Part shown: positions 63,121-64,000 of the stretch, in pieces
Numbering within the stretch: position 1 is the first letter of the stretch
How the letters are laid out: each line of letters begins with the position of its first letter
Assembly (NCBI RefSeq): GCF_030372765.1
Contig: NZ_JAUCMW010000014.1
Coordinates: 39,163-103,162 of the forward strand
From: Labilibaculum sp. K2S
GTDB lineage: Bacteria; Bacteroidota; Bacteroidia; Bacteroidales; Marinifilaceae
DNA length: 64,000 nt
Direction of reading: 5' to 3'
Made by a program: the position numbers and the translations under genes
The notes under the pieces: model-generated
What the model was told of the DNA's origin: nothing
The model's input: only the letters and a program-made list of their open reading frames with translations
Database searches by the model: none

Positions 63121-63128
63121 TATCTTTG
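63121..63128 (+). promoter_or_regulatory. -7 element of dusB
   Basis: TATCTTTG matches TAnnTTTG and lies 24 nt before the GTG at 63153. It supports that start over TTG codons at 63126 and 63129, which overlap this element. Confidence 0.6.
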
Positions 63129-63152
63129 TTGCCTGATAAAAAAGAAAAGAAA

Positions 63153-64000
63153 GTGAAGATAGGAAATCTGGATTTAGGAGATAGGCCGGTATTGTTGGCA
63201 CCAATGGAGGATGTTACCAATCCGCCTTTTAGGGTTTTGTGCAAGCGTTATGGAGCGGATTTGATGTATACTGAATTTATTTCGGCGGATGCATTGATTC
63301 GTTCGGTAAACCGTACCATGAAAAAATTGACCATTTTGGACGAGGAACGCCCTGTTGCCATTCAAATTTATGGTAAAGATGTTGATCCAATGGTTGAGGC
63401 TGCCAAGATTGTTGAAGCTGCCAATCCGGAATTTTTAGATTTGAATTTTGGCTGCCCGGTTCGTAAAGTGGCCACTAAAGGAGCTGGTTCGGGCATGATG
63501 AGAAATGTACCGCAGATGCTGAAAATTACCGAAGCAGTTGTTAAGGCGGTAAATATCCCGGTAACGGTAAAAACCCGCTTGGGTTGGGATGAGGATTCAA
63601 AGATCATTGTTGAACTGGCAGAACAATTGCAGGATGTGGGTATTCAAGGCTTAACCATTCACGGCAGAACCCGGTGCCAAATGTACAAAGGGGAAGCAGA
63701 CTGGACTTTGATTGGAGATGTGAAAAATAATCAGCGCATGCACATTCCAATTATTGGAAACGGCGATATAACAAATCCTGTGAAAGCAAAGGAAGCTTTT
63801 GATAAGTATGGAGTTGATGCAATCATGATTGGTCGTGCTTCGGTGGGCAAACCATGGATTTTTAGAGATATAAAGCACTATTTTAATACAGGTGAATTGT
63901 TGCCTCCTGCAACAGTATCGCAACAGGTGGAAATGCTAAAAGAGCAAATTGATGCTGCCATTGAGTGGATTGACGAAAAGCGCGGTATTTTGCACATGAG
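63153..64000 (+). CDS. dusB: tRNA-dihydrouridine synthase, cut by the window edge
   Basis: Open frame from GTG 63153 to the right edge (282 codons, no stop). The start is KIGNLDLGDRPVLLAPMEDV after the initiator. DUS motifs are clear: FMN-binding LAPMEDVTNPPFR, catalytic-Cys motif LDLNFGCPVRKVATKGAGSG, RLGWDED, TIHGRTRCQMYKGEADW and IPIIGNGDI with IMIGRASVGKPW. It reduces uridine in the tRNA D-loop using FMN and NADPH. This is the DusB branch. The rest of the gene lies outside the window. Confidence 0.95.
   Translation, partial: MKIGNLDLGDRPVLLAPMEDVTNPPFRVLCKRYGADLMYTEFISADALIRSVNRTMKKLTILDEERPVAIQIYGKDVDPMVEAAKIVEAANPEFLDLNFGCPVRKVATKGAGSGMMRNVPQMLKITEAVVKAVNIPVTVKTRLGWDEDSKIIVELAEQLQDVGIQGLTIHGRTRCQMYKGEADWTLIGDVKNNQRMHIPIIGNGDITNPVKAKEAFDKYGVDAIMIGRASVGKPWIFRDIKHYFNTGELLPPATVSQQVEMLKEQIDAAIEWIDEKRGILHM

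Noticed and set aside
63174..63923. Minus-strand frames at the right edge
   Set aside because: They are antisense to dusB, whose catalytic motifs are unambiguous.

Overview
The window is about 64 kb of an AT-rich chromosome from a marine-type member of the Bacteroidota, most likely order Marinilabiliales/Bacteroidales (Marinifilum, Labilibaculum or Ancylomarina-like; inferred from gene content, not from a database search). The evidence is a SusC/SusD pair with a hybrid two-component regulator, a PorP/SprF-OmpA protein beside a CHU_C-tailed adhesin (type IX secretion), a three-subunit SdhCAB, many SpII lipoproteins, absence of Shine-Dalgarno sequences, and promoters of the TAnnTTTG type. There is no rRNA and no CRISPR array. 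One tRNA, Leu(CAA), lies at 10360-10441. The last gene (dusB) runs off the right edge.

Layout. 0.3-6.6 kb (minus): a secreted barrel protein, a large lipoprotein and a membrane-anchored 920-aa protein. 7.0-10.0 kb (minus): an ALDH7-type aldehyde dehydrogenase and a dihydroorotate-dehydrogenase-like flavoprotein, separated by a large imperfect inverted repeat whose arms recur at 23.1 kb. 10.3-12.1 kb (plus): tRNA-Leu, then a HipB/HipA module. 12.3-19.8 kb (minus): an island of secreted and lipid-anchored proteins with a clostripain-type peptidase, four tandem paralogous lipoproteins separated by near-identical hairpins, a papain-like cysteine peptidase and a detached copy of its C-terminus, a barrel protein, and a lipoprotein with a glycine-rich hydrophobic C-terminal region. 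20.6-38.0 kb: a polysaccharide utilisation locus with two different GH130 enzymes, an MFS transporter, two unassigned helical-barrel hydrolase-like proteins, SusC/SusD and a hybrid two-component sensor. 39.1-42.7 kb (minus): PorP/SprF-OmpA plus the CHU_C adhesin. 43.2-49.9 kb: dCMP-deaminase family protein, S41 peptidase, a tandem Spy-like protein, a 5'-nucleotidase, a barrel protein and an alpha/beta hydrolase. 50.4-54.2 kb: sdhC-sdhA-[four-helix-bundle gene]-sdhB. 54.6-64 kb: RlpA, lipoproteins, a family-4 uracil-DNA glycosylase, a TonB-C-terminal protein, a CPBP protease and dusB.

How the genes work together. In the PUL, SusC/SusD should import an oligosaccharide, the two hydrolase-like proteins should trim it outside or in the periplasm, the MFS carrier should take mannosides across the inner membrane, and the GH130 enzymes should cleave beta-mannosidic links, with the hybrid sensor switching the operons on. 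In the 12-20 kb island, two cysteine peptidases of different clans and an amplified lipoprotein family appear to be co-transcribed. This is the part of the window that looks most like an undescribed system.

Intergenic DNA is unusually structured. It holds a three-copy leader-like element, three degenerate arrays with 21- or 23-bp period, 14-bp repeats around the four-helix-bundle gene and again at 62.9 kb, and a REP-like hairpin cluster at 54.3 kb.
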